Shown here piece after piece: positions 8,424 to 18,817 of a stretch of DNA of 63,261 bases; position 1 is the stretch's first letter; each line of letters opens with the position of its first letter. Made by a program: the position numbers and the translations under genes. The notes beneath the pieces were generated by a model. It was not told the DNA's origin. It searched no databases and saw only the letters and a list, made by a program, of their open reading frames with translations. The stretch comes from Actinomycetota bacterium (GTDB lineage Bacteria > Actinomycetota > Actinomycetes > Mycobacteriales > Pseudonocardiaceae): assembly GCA_021324675.1 (NCBI GenBank), contig JAJPIR010000363.1, positions 1 through 63,261 of the forward strand, given 5' to 3'.

Positions 8424-10463
8424 GTGGCGAGCAGAAGTCTCAGCGAGACCTCGTCCAGAGAGCTTGCGCTTATTGATGCTTTGGGATCTGGCTGCGTGGT
8501 CGAGTGCAGCAAGCTCACCGTCGAGCAGCTGGCTGCTGCGGACGACCCGAGATACAACGTCCGGGCCGAGCTACTGCGAGAGCTAGTGCTGGGCCGAAGC
8601 GGCGAGCCTCTTGATCCATTAGGTGTGCGGTTGCACGGTGCTCGGATCACCGGAACGCTGAATCTTACCCACGTTCCGGCGACCGTAGGAATCGAACTAC
8701 GGAATTGTTATTTCGAGCACACCGTGCTTCTGGTCAGTGCCCGCTTGCCGTGGTTAACGTTGGCGGGTTCGTACCTGCCAGTTCTAGACGGCGACGGTCT
8801 CCAAGTCGACGGCGACGTACTGCTTGGCGACGGATTCACCGCTGTCGGGGAGGACGGCTACGGAGCAGTACGCCTGCTCGGTGCCCACATCAAAGGCCAG
8901 CTCAATCTCAATGGGGCACGGCTGAATAACGAGTCGGGCCCCGCTCTTATTGGCGATGGGCTACACGTCGATGGTGACATCTTCGGCGGGGGATTCATTG
9001 CTACCGGAGCGGGCGAGCTTGGTGCGGTGCGGTTGCCGGGCGCACGCATTGCGGGCCAGCTTAATTTCAATGGGGCCGAACTGACTAACCAGGCTGGACC
9101 CGCACTTATCGCTGATGGGCTGCACGTGGCGGGCGGCCTGGTGCTTGCCGAAGGGTTCACTGCGACTGGGCATTACGAGCGCGGCGCGGTGCGGCTGCCC
9201 GGTGCCCACATCAGCGGCCAGCTCAACCTGGACGGCGCAACATTGATCAACCCTGCAGGTCCAGCACTGATCGGAGATCACCTGGACGTGTCCGGTGGAG
9301 TCTTTCTCGACGGCTTCACCGGCAACGGACACGGCGAAGACAGTGTGCTGCGGCTGCCGGACGCACACATCAGCGGCCAGCTCAATCTCGACGGCGCCGA
9401 ACTGACCAATCCCTCCGGACCAGCACTTATCGGCGACCATCTCCGGGTCGACAGCGACATGTTCGCCGAGGGATTCCTTGCCACCGGGCACTGCCCAGAC
9501 GCTGCTGTACGGCTGGCAGACGCCCACGTTGGCGGCCAGCTCAACCTCAGCAACGCCAAGCTGACCAATCAAGCCGGGCGTGCCCTTATCGGCGACCATC
9601 TCCGGGTCGACAGCGACATGTTCGCCGAGGATCTCATCGCTACCGGGCATTGTCCTGATGCCGCTGTGCGGCTTGCTGATGCTCGGGTAAGCGGCCAGCT
9701 CAACTTCAGCCACGCCACACTGACCAATCCGGCCGGCCCCACCCTTGACTTAGAGGACGCCGCGGCCAAGCACCTATTCTTGCCAGCCCACGTAATCTGC
9801 CCGCACGGCAGCGCCAAGAGCTGTGACGTGGTGACGCATCGGCTGACGATGTCCGGGCTGACCTACACATCGCTTCATGGCGTCGACTGGCAGGAGTGGC
9901 TGCACCTGATCACGCACCACACGCGTGATTACCAGCCCCAGCCCTACCAGCAACTGGTTACCGCGCTGCGAGCCAGTGGCCAGGAATCCACCGCGCGGGA
10001 AGTGCTGATCGCACAGCAGAAGGATCGCTACCACCGAGGCGAACTTGGTGGCCTGCTGCGCAAGATCGCCCACCGGCTGTGGGGCGCGCTTGCGGGATAC
10101 GGTTACCGCAGTAGCCGTGCGGTTCTTGCTTTGCTGCTGGTACTGCTGATCGCAGCAGGGCTAGGTGTTGGCGCTGGACATACCCCGATCGGTCCGGACC
10201 GCTTCGTCACCGCGCACACCAGCCTGGCCCGAGATCCGAACACCCCGTGCTCCACGGTGGAACAGATCGGGGTAGGCATCGACCGCAGCCTGCCGTTGGC
10301 GCCAGTGGCTATCGGCGACCGTTGCGACTTTGACACCACCAGTCCCGTCGGCCAAACCTTCACCGTCGTCACCTGGTTGCTACAGGCTGTGGTCTGGACA
10401 CTGGCTGCGCTGGCCATCGCCGGTTATGTCGATCTCATCCGGAAGACCAGTCCTGTGGGATGA
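8424..10463 (+). CDS. Membrane protein with 53-residue beta-helix-like repeats
   Basis: The 679-residue protein starts at a GTG behind GGGAGGG. From about residue 146 to 445 it is built of repeats with an exact 53-residue period, each with a core like AVRLPGAHISGQLNLDGA and PALIGDHL. Five are full length and a sixth is partial; an imperfect earlier copy covers about 70-145. The GQLNL pattern resembles pentapeptide-type right-handed beta-helices. Helices near 565-590 and 645-670 anchor the C-terminus, with an outside loop between them containing two Cys. Similar proteins are common in actinobacteria, but their job is unknown. It lies between nadD and proA on the opposite strand and overlaps the proA 3' end by 29 bases. 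Confidence 0.85.
   Translation: MASRSLSETSSRELALIDALGSGCVVECSKLTVEQLAAADDPRYNVRAELLRELVLGRSGEPLDPLGVRLHGARITGTLNLTHVPATVGIELRNCYFEHTVLLVSARLPWLTLAGSYLPVLDGDGLQVDGDVLLGDGFTAVGEDGYGAVRLLGAHIKGQLNLNGARLNNESGPALIGDGLHVDGDIFGGGFIATGAGELGAVRLPGARIAGQLNFNGAELTNQAGPALIADGLHVAGGLVLAEGFTATGHYERGAVRLPGAHISGQLNLDGATLINPAGPALIGDHLDVSGGVFLDGFTGNGHGEDSVLRLPDAHISGQLNLDGAELTNPSGPALIGDHLRVDSDMFAEGFLATGHCPDAAVRLADAHVGGQLNLSNAKLTNQAGRALIGDHLRVDSDMFAEDLIATGHCPDAAVRLADARVSGQLNFSHATLTNPAGPTLDLEDAAAKHLFLPAHVICPHGSAKSCDVVTHRLTMSGLTYTSLHGVDWQEWLHLITHHTRDYQPQPYQQLVTALRASGQESTAREVLIAQQKDRYHRGELGGLLRKIAHRLWGALAGYGYRSSRAVLALLLVLLIAAGLGVGAGHTPIGPDRFVTAHTSLARDPNTPCSTVEQIGVGIDRSLPLAPVAIGDRCDFDTTSPVGQTFTVVTWLLQAVVWTLAALAIAGYVDLIRKTSPVG
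9426..9630 (+). repeat. Two identical 46-bp segments inside the 53-residue repeat array
   Basis: The bases at 9426-9471 recur exactly at 9585-9630, 159 bases (one 53-codon unit) apart. Complete identity, including third positions, points to a recent duplication or gene conversion between neighbouring units. Confidence 0.85.
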
Positions 10464-11715
10464 CGACGAACTGCCGCAGGTACAAATCGTCGAATGTCAC
10501 TGGCCCGCGCGGCCCAGGCACGCGGTCAACGTTGATTCCCGTCTCGGGAACGCGCCGTAGTTTGAAGCCGTCGAGCAGCCGCGTGCTGGCATTCCAGAAC
10601 GCTCCGGTGCCGGTGTAGTTGTCCAGGAACTGGCGAGCAGCCGACTCATCTGTGGTGACGATCGTCGCAGCCAGTCCAGACGTCTCCTGGTTGGCCAAGT
10701 GGGCTGCGTGCTGCGCGCCGGTCACCCGGCTCACGGTCAGCGTCGCCTCCCGCCCCGTATCCAGCGCCCATTCGTGCCCGAGTGGGTGGTGGTGGGGTGG
10801 CAATGACAGCTCGATCCCCCGCTGCCGGACAGCCGCAACCAGCGTGTCATATAACTCATCTGGCGTGTTGTCGGCGACTAACAAGAGGTTGACCCGGTTG
10901 CAGACACCCAGCCGGTCCAAACCGGCTATCAGCAGCTCAACCGCGAGTTCAGGCTCTGCGGCCGAGTCGATGTACAGCACTCCCCCGCCGTCGGCATGGG
11001 CTAGTACACGCACTCCGTGACGGGCTCCCTCGGCGGTGAGCATCCGGGTGGTCTGCCCACTACCTCTCACGATCACCAGCGGGATCAGCTCAGGTTGCTG
11101 GACCAGAGCAACGGCGCTGTCCCGGCGGGGATCCGGAATCAGTTGGATGGCCGCGGGGTCCAACCCTGCCTCGGCGAGTGCCGGCCCGATCACGTGCTCG
11201 GCAAGCGCGAGCGCGGATCGCAATGCCGCTGATCCGGTGCGCAGCACCCCGGCATTGCGAGATTTCACCAGTTGCGAGGCAACATCTACGGTGACATTCG
11301 GGCGGGCCTCGAAGGTAGCGCCTATCACGCCGACGGGTCGGCGGCGCTCGATGAGCCGCAACCCGTCTGGCCGGTCTTCGAGCACCCGATCCCGCGGTGG
11401 GAACGGTACTCGCGCGAGGAGAGTGAGCTGGCCAGCCATGTCGATCAGCCGTGGCTCGCCCAGGCGCAGCCGATCGATCAGCGCTTGAGTCATCCCGGAC
11501 TGCTCGGCGGCCGCGATGTCCGCGGCGTTGGCGGCAAGCACCTCGGCAGCCGAGGCGGTCAGGCGCTGCGCCATGGCGCCTAACGCTGCGTTGATTGCCC
11601 CGTCAGAGGCTGTCGCCAAGGTGGGCGCCGCACGCTGGGCCCGCCTTGCGCATTCAGCGACAACATCGACCTCAACATCAGGTGCTCTTGCGTCGGAATC
11701 CACTCGCGATTGCAC
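10435..11715 (-). CDS. proA: Gamma-glutamyl phosphate reductase
   Basis: The 426-residue aldehyde-dehydrogenase-fold enzyme carries the family blocks RRPVGVIGATFEARPNVT and LDRLGVCNRVNLLL, the latter with the catalytic Cys. It reduces gamma-glutamyl phosphate to glutamate semialdehyde, the second step of proline synthesis. It follows proB by 80 bases on the same strand. Its 3' end overlaps the converging repeat protein. Length is normal. Confidence 0.95.
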   Translation of the reverse strand: MQSRVDSDARAPDVEVDVVAECARRAQRAAPTLATASDGAINAALGAMAQRLTASAAEVLAANAADIAAAEQSGMTQALIDRLRLGEPRLIDMAGQLTLLARVPFPPRDRVLEDRPDGLRLIERRRPVGVIGATFEARPNVTVDVASQLVKSRNAGVLRTGSAALRSALALAEHVIGPALAEAGLDPAAIQLIPDPRRDSAVALVQQPELIPLVIVRGSGQTTRMLTAEGARHGVRVLAHADGGGVLYIDSAAEPELAVELLIAGLDRLGVCNRVNLLLVADNTPDELYDTLVAAVRQRGIELSLPPHHHPLGHEWALDTGREATLTVSRVTGAQHAAHLANQETSGLAATIVTTDESAARQFLDNYTGTGAFWNASTRLLDGFKLRRVPETGINVDRVPGPRGPVTFDDLYLRQFVVIPQDWSSG

Positions 11716-11751
11716 GATGCCTCAGCCTACCTCCCGCATATCCCTCCTCAT

Positions 11752-11787
11752 GCCTGGTGTGTCGCGGTGTAGCGCCTGGTGTGTCGC
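11752..11787. repeat. 14-bp direct repeat between proB and proA
   Basis: GCCTGGTGTGTCGC occurs at 11752-11765 and 11774-11787, with starts 22 bases apart. It fills much of the short proB-proA gap. No function is evident. Confidence 0.6.
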
Positions 11788-11795
11788 ACAAGGGG

Positions 11796-12896
11796 TTAGA
11801 CCGGGACCAGGTCGTCGGCGTGGACGACTTCGCGACGCAGCTCTGGGGGCAGATCGCGGGTAGAGCGACCAATCAGCTCGGGCAGCTCAACAGCGTCGAA
11901 GCCGACCATCCCGCGCGCGACCACAACCCCGTGCCCGTCGATCAGTTCGACCACGTCACCGGCCTCGAAGTCGCCCTCAACGCCGGTGATACCAGCGGCG
12001 AGCAGGGAGCGTCGGCGATGCACCACCGCGCTCACCGCACCGTCGTCAAGCCGGAGCCGGCCAGCCGCACCTGCTGCGTGACGCAACCAGAAACGGCGCG
12101 CCGATAGTCGCGGACCCGTGGGTGCGAAAGCCGTACCGACATCGGCTTGTCCCAGCGCTCGCCCGACCTGAGCCGCTGCGGCCAGTAGCACCGGCACCCC
12201 AGCATGCGAGGCCAGCGTCGCAGCATCGAGCTTGGACACCATTCCCCCGGTGCCCAGTGTCCCGCCGGTGCCGACCTGCACACCGCACAGATCAGCCGGT
12301 CCGGCCACCTCTGTGATCAGGCGCGCCCCGCCAAGCCGAGGATCGCTGTCGTAGAGCCCGTCAACATCCGACAGCAACACCAACGCATCGGCCCCGACCA
12401 GGTGCGCCACCAGGGCGGCCAGCCGATCGTTGTCGCCGAACCGGATCTCGTCGGTGACCACCGTGTCGTTCTCATTGACCACCGGCACAACCCCGAGGCC
12501 ACGTAACCGCGAAAACGTGCGCTGCGCGTTGCGGTAGTGCGCGCGGCGCACCAGATCGTCCGAGGTGAGCAACACCTGCCCGACGGTGCGCTCATACCGC
12601 GCCCAGGACTCGGTATAGGCATGGCCCAGCACCAGCTGCCCGACGCTGGCGGCGGCCTGTTGGGTGGCCAGATCCCGGGGCCGGCCGCGCAGGCCCAACG
12701 GTGCAAGCCCGGCGGCGATAGCGCCCGAGGACACCACAACCAGGTGGGTCCCAGCCGCGACCCGGGCGGCGAATGCGTCCACTAGTGCATCGAGCCTGGC
12801 CCGGTCCAGTCCGCCAGCTGCGGTGGTGAGCGACGATGAGCCGATTTTGGCCACCAGGTACCGGGCCTGCACTACGGCCTGCCGGGTCGGGCTCAC
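11796..12896 (-). CDS. proB: Glutamate 5-kinase
   Basis: The 366-residue protein combines an amino-acid-kinase domain (about 10-260; [32 protein letters not shown]) with a C-terminal PUA domain (about 280-360). It phosphorylates glutamate in the first, feedback-inhibited step of proline synthesis. The GTG start overlaps the obgE stop as GTGA, so it is probably translated by coupling. Gene order obgE-proB-proA is usual in actinobacteria. Confidence 0.95.
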   Translation of the reverse strand: MSPTRQAVVQARYLVAKIGSSSLTTAAGGLDRARLDALVDAFAARVAAGTHLVVVSSGAIAAGLAPLGLRGRPRDLATQQAAASVGQLVLGHAYTESWARYERTVGQVLLTSDDLVRRAHYRNAQRTFSRLRGLGVVPVVNENDTVVTDEIRFGDNDRLAALVAHLVGADALVLLSDVDGLYDSDPRLGGARLITEVAGPADLCGVQVGTGGTLGTGGMVSKLDAATLASHAGVPVLLAAAAQVGRALGQADVGTAFAPTGPRLSARRFWLRHAAGAAGRLRLDDGAVSAVVHRRRSLLAAGITGVEGDFEAGDVVELIDGHGVVVARGMVGFDAVELPELIGRSTRDLPPELRREVVHADDLVPV

Positions 12897-14344
12897 ATCG
12901 GCTCGACCTCATCATCGCTGGCGGGCTCCCGCCGAGCCCGCCGCGCTGCTTTACGTTGCGCCGCGCTGGTGCGCTCGTCGCGATCCAACCGCCAGTCCGT
13001 GCCCCGCCCACCCAACCGAACGGCCGCCGCTCCAGCTGGCGTGGCAGGTTCCCAGTCGAAGGTGACCCCCCCGATAGTGACCGGGCAACCCGGCCGGGCA
13101 CCCGCATCAGCCAGCGCATCCTCGACACCCAGCCGGGCTAGCCGGTCGGCCAGGTAACCCACGGCCTCGGCGTTGTCGAAGTTGGTCTGCCGCACCCACC
13201 GCTGCGGTCGCGCACCACTGACAAGAAACCCGCCGGGGCGGTCGGGGTCAACGGTGACGTCGAAACTGGATTCGTCGACTGCTGCGGGCCTCACCAGCAC
13301 TCGGGGCGGTTCGGCGGGGGGCAGCGAGTCCCGGTGCCGACGCACCGCTGCGCCGAGCGCGAAGCGCAGCTCCCGCAGCCCCTCGGTGGTCACCGTGGAC
13401 ACGCAATACACAGGCAATCCTCGAGCGACGAATTCAGGGCGAACCATCTCGGCCAGGTCCCGGGCATCCGGGACGTCGATCTTGTTGAGCACGACCAACC
13501 GCGGGCGGGACGCCAGCTCGCCGCCCAGCGTGGGGGTATAGGCGGCGAGTTCCCTTTCCACGGCGTCCACATCGGATAGTGGATCCCGTCCGGGCTCGAC
13601 CGTTGCGCAATCCACCACGTGCGCCAGCACAGCGCAGCGTTCGATGTGCCGCAAGAACTCCAGCCCGAGCCCCTTGCCCTGGCTGGCACCTGGAATCAGG
13701 CCGGGGACGTCGGCCACGGTGAACACTGTGTCCCCAGCCGTCACCACGCCAAGATTGGGCACCAAGGTCGTGAACGGGTAGTCAGCAATCTTGGGACGGG
13801 CTGCGGAGAGCACCGACACCAGAGACGACTTACCCGCCGACGGAAAACCGATAAGCGCCACATCGGCTACCGACTTCAACTCCAGCACCAACTCGCGGCG
13901 CTCGCCGGGCTCGCCGAGCAAAGCGAAGCCTGGCGCCTTGCGGGCCCTGGACACCAGCGCCGCATTACCCAACCCGCCCCTGCCGCCCGCCGCAGCGACG
14001 AACCGGGTCCCCTCGCCGACCAGGTCAGCCAGTACCTCACCGTCCGAGGTGAGCACCACGGTGCCGTCGGGCACCCGCAGTAGCCGGTCCTCACCCTCGG
14101 CGCCATTGCGATTGCCGCCCTGGCCGGGCTTTCCACTGGAGGCTTTTGCTACCGGGCGGTAGTGGAAGTCAAGCAAGGTATGCACGCCGGGATCCACGAC
14201 CAGGACCACATCACCGCCGCGCCCCCCATTACCGCCATCCGGGCCGCCGAGCGGCATGAACTTCTCCCGGTGCACCGACGTGCAGCCGTGACCGCCGTCG
14301 CCGGCCGCGACGCATATCTGCACCCGATCCACAAAGCGGGACAC
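12893..14344 (-). CDS. obgE: GTPase ObgE/CgtA
   Basis: The 483-residue protein has a Gly-rich Obg fold (about 1-158; [26 protein letters not shown]), a GTPase domain with the P-loop GFPSAGKSS and NKID, and an OCT domain (about 350-430). An Arg-rich tail typical of actinobacteria follows. Obg proteins assist late 50S assembly and respond to ppGpp. It lies downstream of rplU-rpmA beyond a strong hairpin and leads proB. Confidence 0.96.
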   Translation of the reverse strand: MSRFVDRVQICVAAGDGGHGCTSVHREKFMPLGGPDGGNGGRGGDVVLVVDPGVHTLLDFHYRPVAKASSGKPGQGGNRNGAEGEDRLLRVPDGTVVLTSDGEVLADLVGEGTRFVAAAGGRGGLGNAALVSRARKAPGFALLGEPGERRELVLELKSVADVALIGFPSAGKSSLVSVLSAARPKIADYPFTTLVPNLGVVTAGDTVFTVADVPGLIPGASQGKGLGLEFLRHIERCAVLAHVVDCATVEPGRDPLSDVDAVERELAAYTPTLGGELASRPRLVVLNKIDVPDARDLAEMVRPEFVARGLPVYCVSTVTTEGLRELRFALGAAVRRHRDSLPPAEPPRVLVRPAAVDESSFDVTVDPDRPGGFLVSGARPQRWVRQTNFDNAEAVGYLADRLARLGVEDALADAGARPGCPVTIGGVTFDWEPATPAGAAAVRLGGRGTDWRLDRDERTSAAQRKAARRARREPASDDEVEPM

Positions 14345-14386
14345 GTCTGCATTCTCTCAATTCACTATCGATTGCCCGCTGCAACG

Positions 14387-14430
14387 CCGACGAGGGGCGG
14401 GCCGGTTTGGCCGGCCTCGCCCCTCGTCGG
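14387..14430 (-). terminator. Long hairpin between rpmA and obgE
   Basis: The arms starting CCGACGAGGGGCG and ending CGCCCCTCGTCGG pair over about 19 bases with one bulge and a TTTGG loop. It lies 22 bases past the rpmA stop and 43 before the obgE start. There is no T-run, which is common for actinobacterial terminators. It may terminate or attenuate ribosomal-protein transcription into obgE-proB. Confidence 0.75.
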
Positions 14431-14452
14431 GCTGCGTGATGTCGGGCCGGGA

Positions 14453-14710
14453 TCAGGCCTCGGCTGGAACGATGTTGACCATCTTGCGCCCGCGCTTGGT
14501 AGTGAACTGCACTGAACCCGTCTCGAGAGCGAACAGGGTGTCATCGCCCCCACGACCGACATGCAAGCCGGGGTGGAATTTGGTGCCACGCTGCCGGATG
14601 AGGATCTCTCCTGCGTTGACCGTCTGTCCGCCGAAACGTTTCACGCCAAGCCGTTGAGCGTTGGAGTCGCGTCCATTGCGGGAGCTGGATGCTCCCTTCT
14701 TGTGTGCCAT
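14453..14710 (-). CDS. rpmA: 50S ribosomal protein L27
   Basis: The 85-residue L27 begins [20 protein letters not shown] and contains the [10 protein letters not shown] core. L27 lies at the peptidyl transferase centre and its N-terminal tail reaches the P-site tRNA. There is no processed N-terminal extension of the kind seen in Firmicutes. It directly follows rplU. Confidence 0.97.
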   Translation of the reverse strand: MAHKKGASSSRNGRDSNAQRLGVKRFGGQTVNAGEILIRQRGTKFHPGLHVGRGGDDTLFALETGSVQFTTKRGRKMVNIVPAEA

Positions 14711-14762
14711 TGCCGCTCACACCCTCGTCAGTGATTTATTCAACTCTTCCAACGGCCAACCG

Positions 14763-15071
14763 TCAGCGATCGATACCGGTGACCTCAACACGCGTCAGCT
14801 GCTGGCGGTGGCCCTGACGTTTGTGGTAACCGGTCTTGTTCTTGAACTTGTGGATACGGATCTTGGGTCCCTTAACCTGAGCAACGACCCTGCCCCGGAT
14901 CGAGGCCGCGCCGAGGGCAGCCGCGTCGGCGGTGACCGTGGAACCGTCGACCAGCAGCACGGCAGGCAAGCTGACCTCAGTCCCGGGCTCGCCAGGAAGC
15001 CTTTCCACCTCGACGACATCACCGACGGCCACCTTGTACTGCTTGCCGCCGGTCTTCATGATCGCGTACAT
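14763..15071 (-). CDS. rplU: 50S ribosomal protein L21
   Basis: The 102-residue L21 begins [14 protein letters not shown] and ends with the [14 protein letters not shown] block that contacts 23S rRNA. It is the first gene of the rplU-rpmA pair and lies 147 bases downstream of the ribonuclease gene. Confidence 0.97.
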   Translation of the reverse strand: MYAIMKTGGKQYKVAVGDVVEVERLPGEPGTEVSLPAVLLVDGSTVTADAAALGAASIRGRVVAQVKGPKIRIHKFKNKTGYHKRQGHRQQLTRVEVTGIDR

Positions 15072-15218
15072 CGGGTGGTACTCCTGGCTGTTCGACTGGC
15101 AGTGGACTGATCAAGGCTGAGACTGCTGGCGCGCAACGGGATGAGTTGTGCTCACAGACCTCGGCCCGCCGAGCTGGCGGGCCGCGCCCACGAGGGTACG
15201 ACCCACCATCCGGCCGGG

Positions 15219-17873
15219 TCAAACTGGGGTGCTCACCTCGCGTGTGGTCCCGTGGATCGCTGGTGAGGATCCATCGACATTGTCACCCAATTCAGGGGCG
15301 GGCGGCCCGGCGGGCCGGGAAGCGGTCCGCCGGCGGCGCGTCACCGTGCGCGGTGCCAGCTGTGCAGGCACGCTCGGTGCGTCGCTAGACGGTGGCGCTG
15401 GAGGCTCCGGAGCCGGGGATGCTGCCGGGCCGGCACCGTCCTGCTCTGCGCCGGAGTGGGAAGCTCCGGTCAATGCCGGGGCGGACGAGACCTCCCCCGC
15501 ACCCGGATCTGGCGCCATCACGTGGTCCGATGCCGCGGAGGCTCCGGACGACCCGCGTCCGCGAGACCGGGACCGGCGACCGTTGACGTTGCCAGGCTCT
15601 CTGGAGCCCGACGGTGCCGGGCCAGCAGGAACTGGCTGGCTCCGGGCGCTCACCGGCTCGGCAGACACCAGCACGCCGCGCCCCTTGCAGTGCTCACAGA
15701 TACTGGAATACGCCTCCAGCAACCCTGTTCCGACCTTCTTGCGGGTCATCTGCACCAAACCCAGCGAGGTCACTTCGGCGACCTGATGGCGAGTGCGGTC
15801 CCGGCCCAGGCATTCGGTCAACCGGCGTAGCACCAGGTCCCGGTTCGACTCGAGCACCATGTCGATGAAGTCGATGACGATGATCCCGCCGATGTCCCGG
15901 AGCCGGAGCTGCCGGATGATCTCCTCGGCAGCTTCGAGGTTGTTCCGGGTGACGGTCTCTTCCAGGTTGCCGCCAGAACCAGTGAACTTGCCGGTGTTGA
16001 CGTCGATGACGGTCATCGCCTCGGTACGGTCGATGATCAGGTAACCGCCGGAGGGCAGCCACACCTTGCGATCGAGCGCCTTGGTGATCTGCTCGTCGAT
16101 CCGGTACTCGGAGAACACATCTTCGACACCGGTGTGCTTGCGCACTCTCGGCATGAGATCAGGGGCAACGTGGCGGACGTAACCCTCAACGGTGTCCCAC
16201 GCGTCCTCACCTTGAACCACCAGCTCACGGAAGTCCTCGGTGAACAGGTCGCGAACCACCTTGACCAGCAGATCGGGTTCTTCGTAGAGCAGTTCGGGTG
16301 CCGTGGCTCTACTTCCAGAGTTGCCACTTGCCGATCCGGCGGAACCGTCCGGGGAAGCCCCTGCCTTGCTGAGGATGACGTCCCACTGAGCCTGCAGCCT
16401 GCGGACGTCTCGGGCTAACTCCTCCTCGCTGACCCCCTCGGACGCAGTCCGGATGATCACGCCCGCATCCTCGGGAACGATGCGCTTGAGCACTTCCTTG
16501 AGGCGCTTGCGTTCCGTGTCGGGTAATTTGCGGCTGATTCCGGTGGCTCGGCCACCTGGGACATACACCAGGAACCGGCCGGGCAGGCTGACCTGAGTGG
16601 TGAGCCGAGCTCCCTTGTGGCCCACCGGATCTTTCGTGACCTGCACCACAACACAGTCGCCGCTGGACAGCGCTTGCTCGATGCGCCTCGCCTTGCCTTC
16701 CAGCCCCGCGGCGTCCCAGTCCACCTCACCCGCGTAGAGCACCGCGTTTCGGCCGCGGCCGATGTCGACAAATGCGGCCTCCATGGATGGCAACACGTTC
16801 TGCACTCTGCCGAGGTAGACGTTGCCGACCAGTGAGCCGGAGCCGGATGTGGTAACGAAGTGCTCCACGAGGATGTCGTCCTCAAGCACCGCGATCTGGG
16901 TGCGGTCGGGGCGCTCGCGCACCACCATGGTTCGCTCGACGGCTTCGCGCCGGGCCAGGAACTCTGATTCGGACAGGATGGCGACGCGGCGCCTGCCTGC
17001 TTCCCTACCGTCACGCCGACGCTGCCGCTTGGCTTCCAACCGGGTGGAACCACGGATGGACTGCACTTCGTCATCGACCAGCGGGGCAGTCCTGCTGTCC
17101 CGCACGTGCACGACGGTGTCGGGTGGATCGTCCTCACTGATGAGGGGGTCCTCATCAGTGCCATCCCGCCGGCGCCTGCGACGGCGACGCCGCCGCGCAG
17201 TGCCCTCCCCGGATGCCTCACCCGCGCCCTCCGCGGTCACATCATCGTCATCGTGCTCATCGGTGGTGTCGCCGTCGTCCTCTTCGCTGCTCGGACGCTG
17301 CTCGCTGGAGCCGTCGTCAACGTCCCCACCGGCCGCCTTACCTCGGCCACGTCCGCGCCGTCCGCGCCGCCGGCGCCGCCGGGTACTGCCATCGGTTTCT
17401 GCATCATCGGCCACGGTTTCGTCGGGGCCGGAGTCCTCCTCGGCATCGCCGTCGAGGTCAAATTCCTTGACCGCCGCCGGCTGGGGAGATGGTGGGAGGA
17501 AAACCGGCGCCGCCGCATTGAAGATCGGTGGCCGAACCGGATGCAAGGTCGGCGGTACGGGCGTCTCCGGTGCACCCTGCTGGCCCACCTCGTCGATCTC
17601 CGTGGGCTCCGGCTCAGGCTCCGGTAGCAACATCTGCATCGCCCGCACGGCTGTTTCCCGGTCGATGCTGGACTGCGCACTGCGGACAGCGACACCGAGT
17701 TCGCCCAAGGCCGCCATGACGTCTTTGCTACTTACCGCCAGAAGCTTCGCCAGCGCATGCACCCGCAACTTCTCAGGCAATGTGGCCGCAAGATCAGCCC
17801 CGTCGGACATGGTGGTTGCGGGTGCGCCTGTCCGCCCGCCGATGTCTCCGGCGGGCGCTGTCGTGTTCGCCAT
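15219..17873 (-). CDS. rne: Ribonuclease E/G family protein with N-terminal IF2N-like domain
   Basis: The 884-residue protein has an IF2N-like helical domain (about 33-85; LRVHALAKLLAVSSKDVM), a long acidic/basic low-complexity stretch (about 90-300), an S1 domain (about 345-430), a catalytic DNase-I-like domain (ending about 725) with IDVNTGKF and IIVIDFIDM, and a Zn-link Cys pair in CEHCKGRG. RNase E cuts AU-rich single-stranded RNA and nucleates the actinobacterial degradosome. A ribosome site GGAGGAG precedes the ATG. It heads the rne-rplU-rpmA group, as in other actinobacteria. Confidence 0.95.
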   Translation of the reverse strand: MANTTAPAGDIGGRTGAPATTMSDGADLAATLPEKLRVHALAKLLAVSSKDVMAALGELGVAVRSAQSSIDRETAVRAMQMLLPEPEPEPTEIDEVGQQGAPETPVPPTLHPVRPPIFNAAAPVFLPPSPQPAAVKEFDLDGDAEEDSGPDETVADDAETDGSTRRRRRRGRRGRGRGKAAGGDVDDGSSEQRPSSEEDDGDTTDEHDDDDVTAEGAGEASGEGTARRRRRRRRRRDGTDEDPLISEDDPPDTVVHVRDSRTAPLVDDEVQSIRGSTRLEAKRQRRRDGREAGRRRVAILSESEFLARREAVERTMVVRERPDRTQIAVLEDDILVEHFVTTSGSGSLVGNVYLGRVQNVLPSMEAAFVDIGRGRNAVLYAGEVDWDAAGLEGKARRIEQALSSGDCVVVQVTKDPVGHKGARLTTQVSLPGRFLVYVPGGRATGISRKLPDTERKRLKEVLKRIVPEDAGVIIRTASEGVSEEELARDVRRLQAQWDVILSKAGASPDGSAGSASGNSGSRATAPELLYEEPDLLVKVVRDLFTEDFRELVVQGEDAWDTVEGYVRHVAPDLMPRVRKHTGVEDVFSEYRIDEQITKALDRKVWLPSGGYLIIDRTEAMTVIDVNTGKFTGSGGNLEETVTRNNLEAAEEIIRQLRLRDIGGIIVIDFIDMVLESNRDLVLRRLTECLGRDRTRHQVAEVTSLGLVQMTRKKVGTGLLEAYSSICEHCKGRGVLVSAEPVSARSQPVPAGPAPSGSREPGNVNGRRSRSRGRGSSGASAASDHVMAPDPGAGEVSSAPALTGASHSGAEQDGAGPAASPAPEPPAPPSSDAPSVPAQLAPRTVTRRRRTASRPAGPPAPELGDNVDGSSPAIHGTTREVSTPV

Positions 17874-17999
17874 TCAACTCCTCCAGCCCCCGGGCGCGTC
17901 CCGTATACCGGGACGCGGCCGCGCAGGGGCCCTGTGCGTCATCCGCCCCCGAGTTCGGCGGCGGCAAATCCTGTCTGTCACCGGCAGCTCCGCGGTCTT

Positions 18000-18788
18000 T
18001 CAGCGGTCCACCGGTATGTCTGCGACGTCGTGCCGATCCGGCTCATCACCAGACTCCATCAAGGCTGTCCGGGCGGCTACCCGGTCCGCCATGAGCGGAT
18101 CGACGAGACCCCCGTCGTCGTCAAGCCAGCCTTGCCTAGTCCGGATCGCTTTCGCGAGCACCGACGACGGAAGTCCGGCGACGGCACCGAGCGCGCTCAG
18201 CACATCGTCGGGTCGTACCGCAGGGCTGACCTGTCGTACGACCGCAATGAGTATCCCACACTGGTTGAGCTGATCGGGCACAGGCGGGACGGTCGGACAA
18301 TCTTCGACGTTCAAGGACACGATGGCGGCCCGTGCGTCGATCGACCGCCGACCGTCCTTGGTGACGCGCTCAACGAGCACTTCCGGTGCCGCGAGCAGCA
18401 CTTGCGCCGCCTGCCGTAGCTGCTGCGCGGTTACCCCACGGATCTCGATGCGCCAAGCGCTGGCCGTCATCCGCTCGGCAAGGCCACCGGGACCGGCTGG
18501 CACGCCCTCGATGATTGCCAACCCCTCTGGCAAGGCCGCATTGAGCTTCGCGCAAACCACCGCAGGATCAACCTGTTCAACGAGTTGGATCTCGAGGTAT
18601 TCCGCCTCGCTGGCCGCCCCGGTGGGCGCTGCACCAGCCCACGACACCCTGGGGTGTGGGCTGTACCCCTGCGAGTACGCCATCGGCAGCCCGGCTCGCC
18701 GCAGCGCCCGCTCGAAAGTTCTCGCGACATCACGATGCGACGCGAATCGCAGCTTACCCCGCTTGGCGTAACGCAATCGGATCTTCAT
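18000..18788 (-). CDS. TIGR03936 (DUF2344) radical-SAM-linked protein
   Basis: The 262-residue protein begins MKIRLRYAKRGKLRFASHRD and contains YSQGYSPHPRVSWAGA, both family signatures. TIGR03936 proteins are encoded beside, or fused to, the TIGR03960 radical SAM protein and next to rne in many bacteria; their biochemistry is unsettled. I chose the ATG at 18788, behind GGGGAG, over an upstream GTG that would extend into the tandem repeats. Here it is parted from its usual partner by a subtilisin gene on the other strand. Confidence 0.9.
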   Translation of the reverse strand: MKIRLRYAKRGKLRFASHRDVARTFERALRRAGLPMAYSQGYSPHPRVSWAGAAPTGAASEAEYLEIQLVEQVDPAVVCAKLNAALPEGLAIIEGVPAGPGGLAERMTASAWRIEIRGVTAQQLRQAAQVLLAAPEVLVERVTKDGRRSIDARAAIVSLNVEDCPTVPPVPDQLNQCGILIAVVRQVSPAVRPDDVLSALGAVAGLPSSVLAKAIRTRQGWLDDDGGLVDPLMADRVAARTALMESGDEPDRHDVADIPVDR

Positions 18789-18817
18789 CAAGCTCCCCGT
18801 GACTGAGTAACAGTGTT

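Noticed and set aside
16822-18273. 483-codon plus-strand frame across the ribonuclease gene
   Set aside because: It is Ser/Arg-rich shadow of the GC-rich rne and TIGR03936 genes, with no ribosome site or family features.
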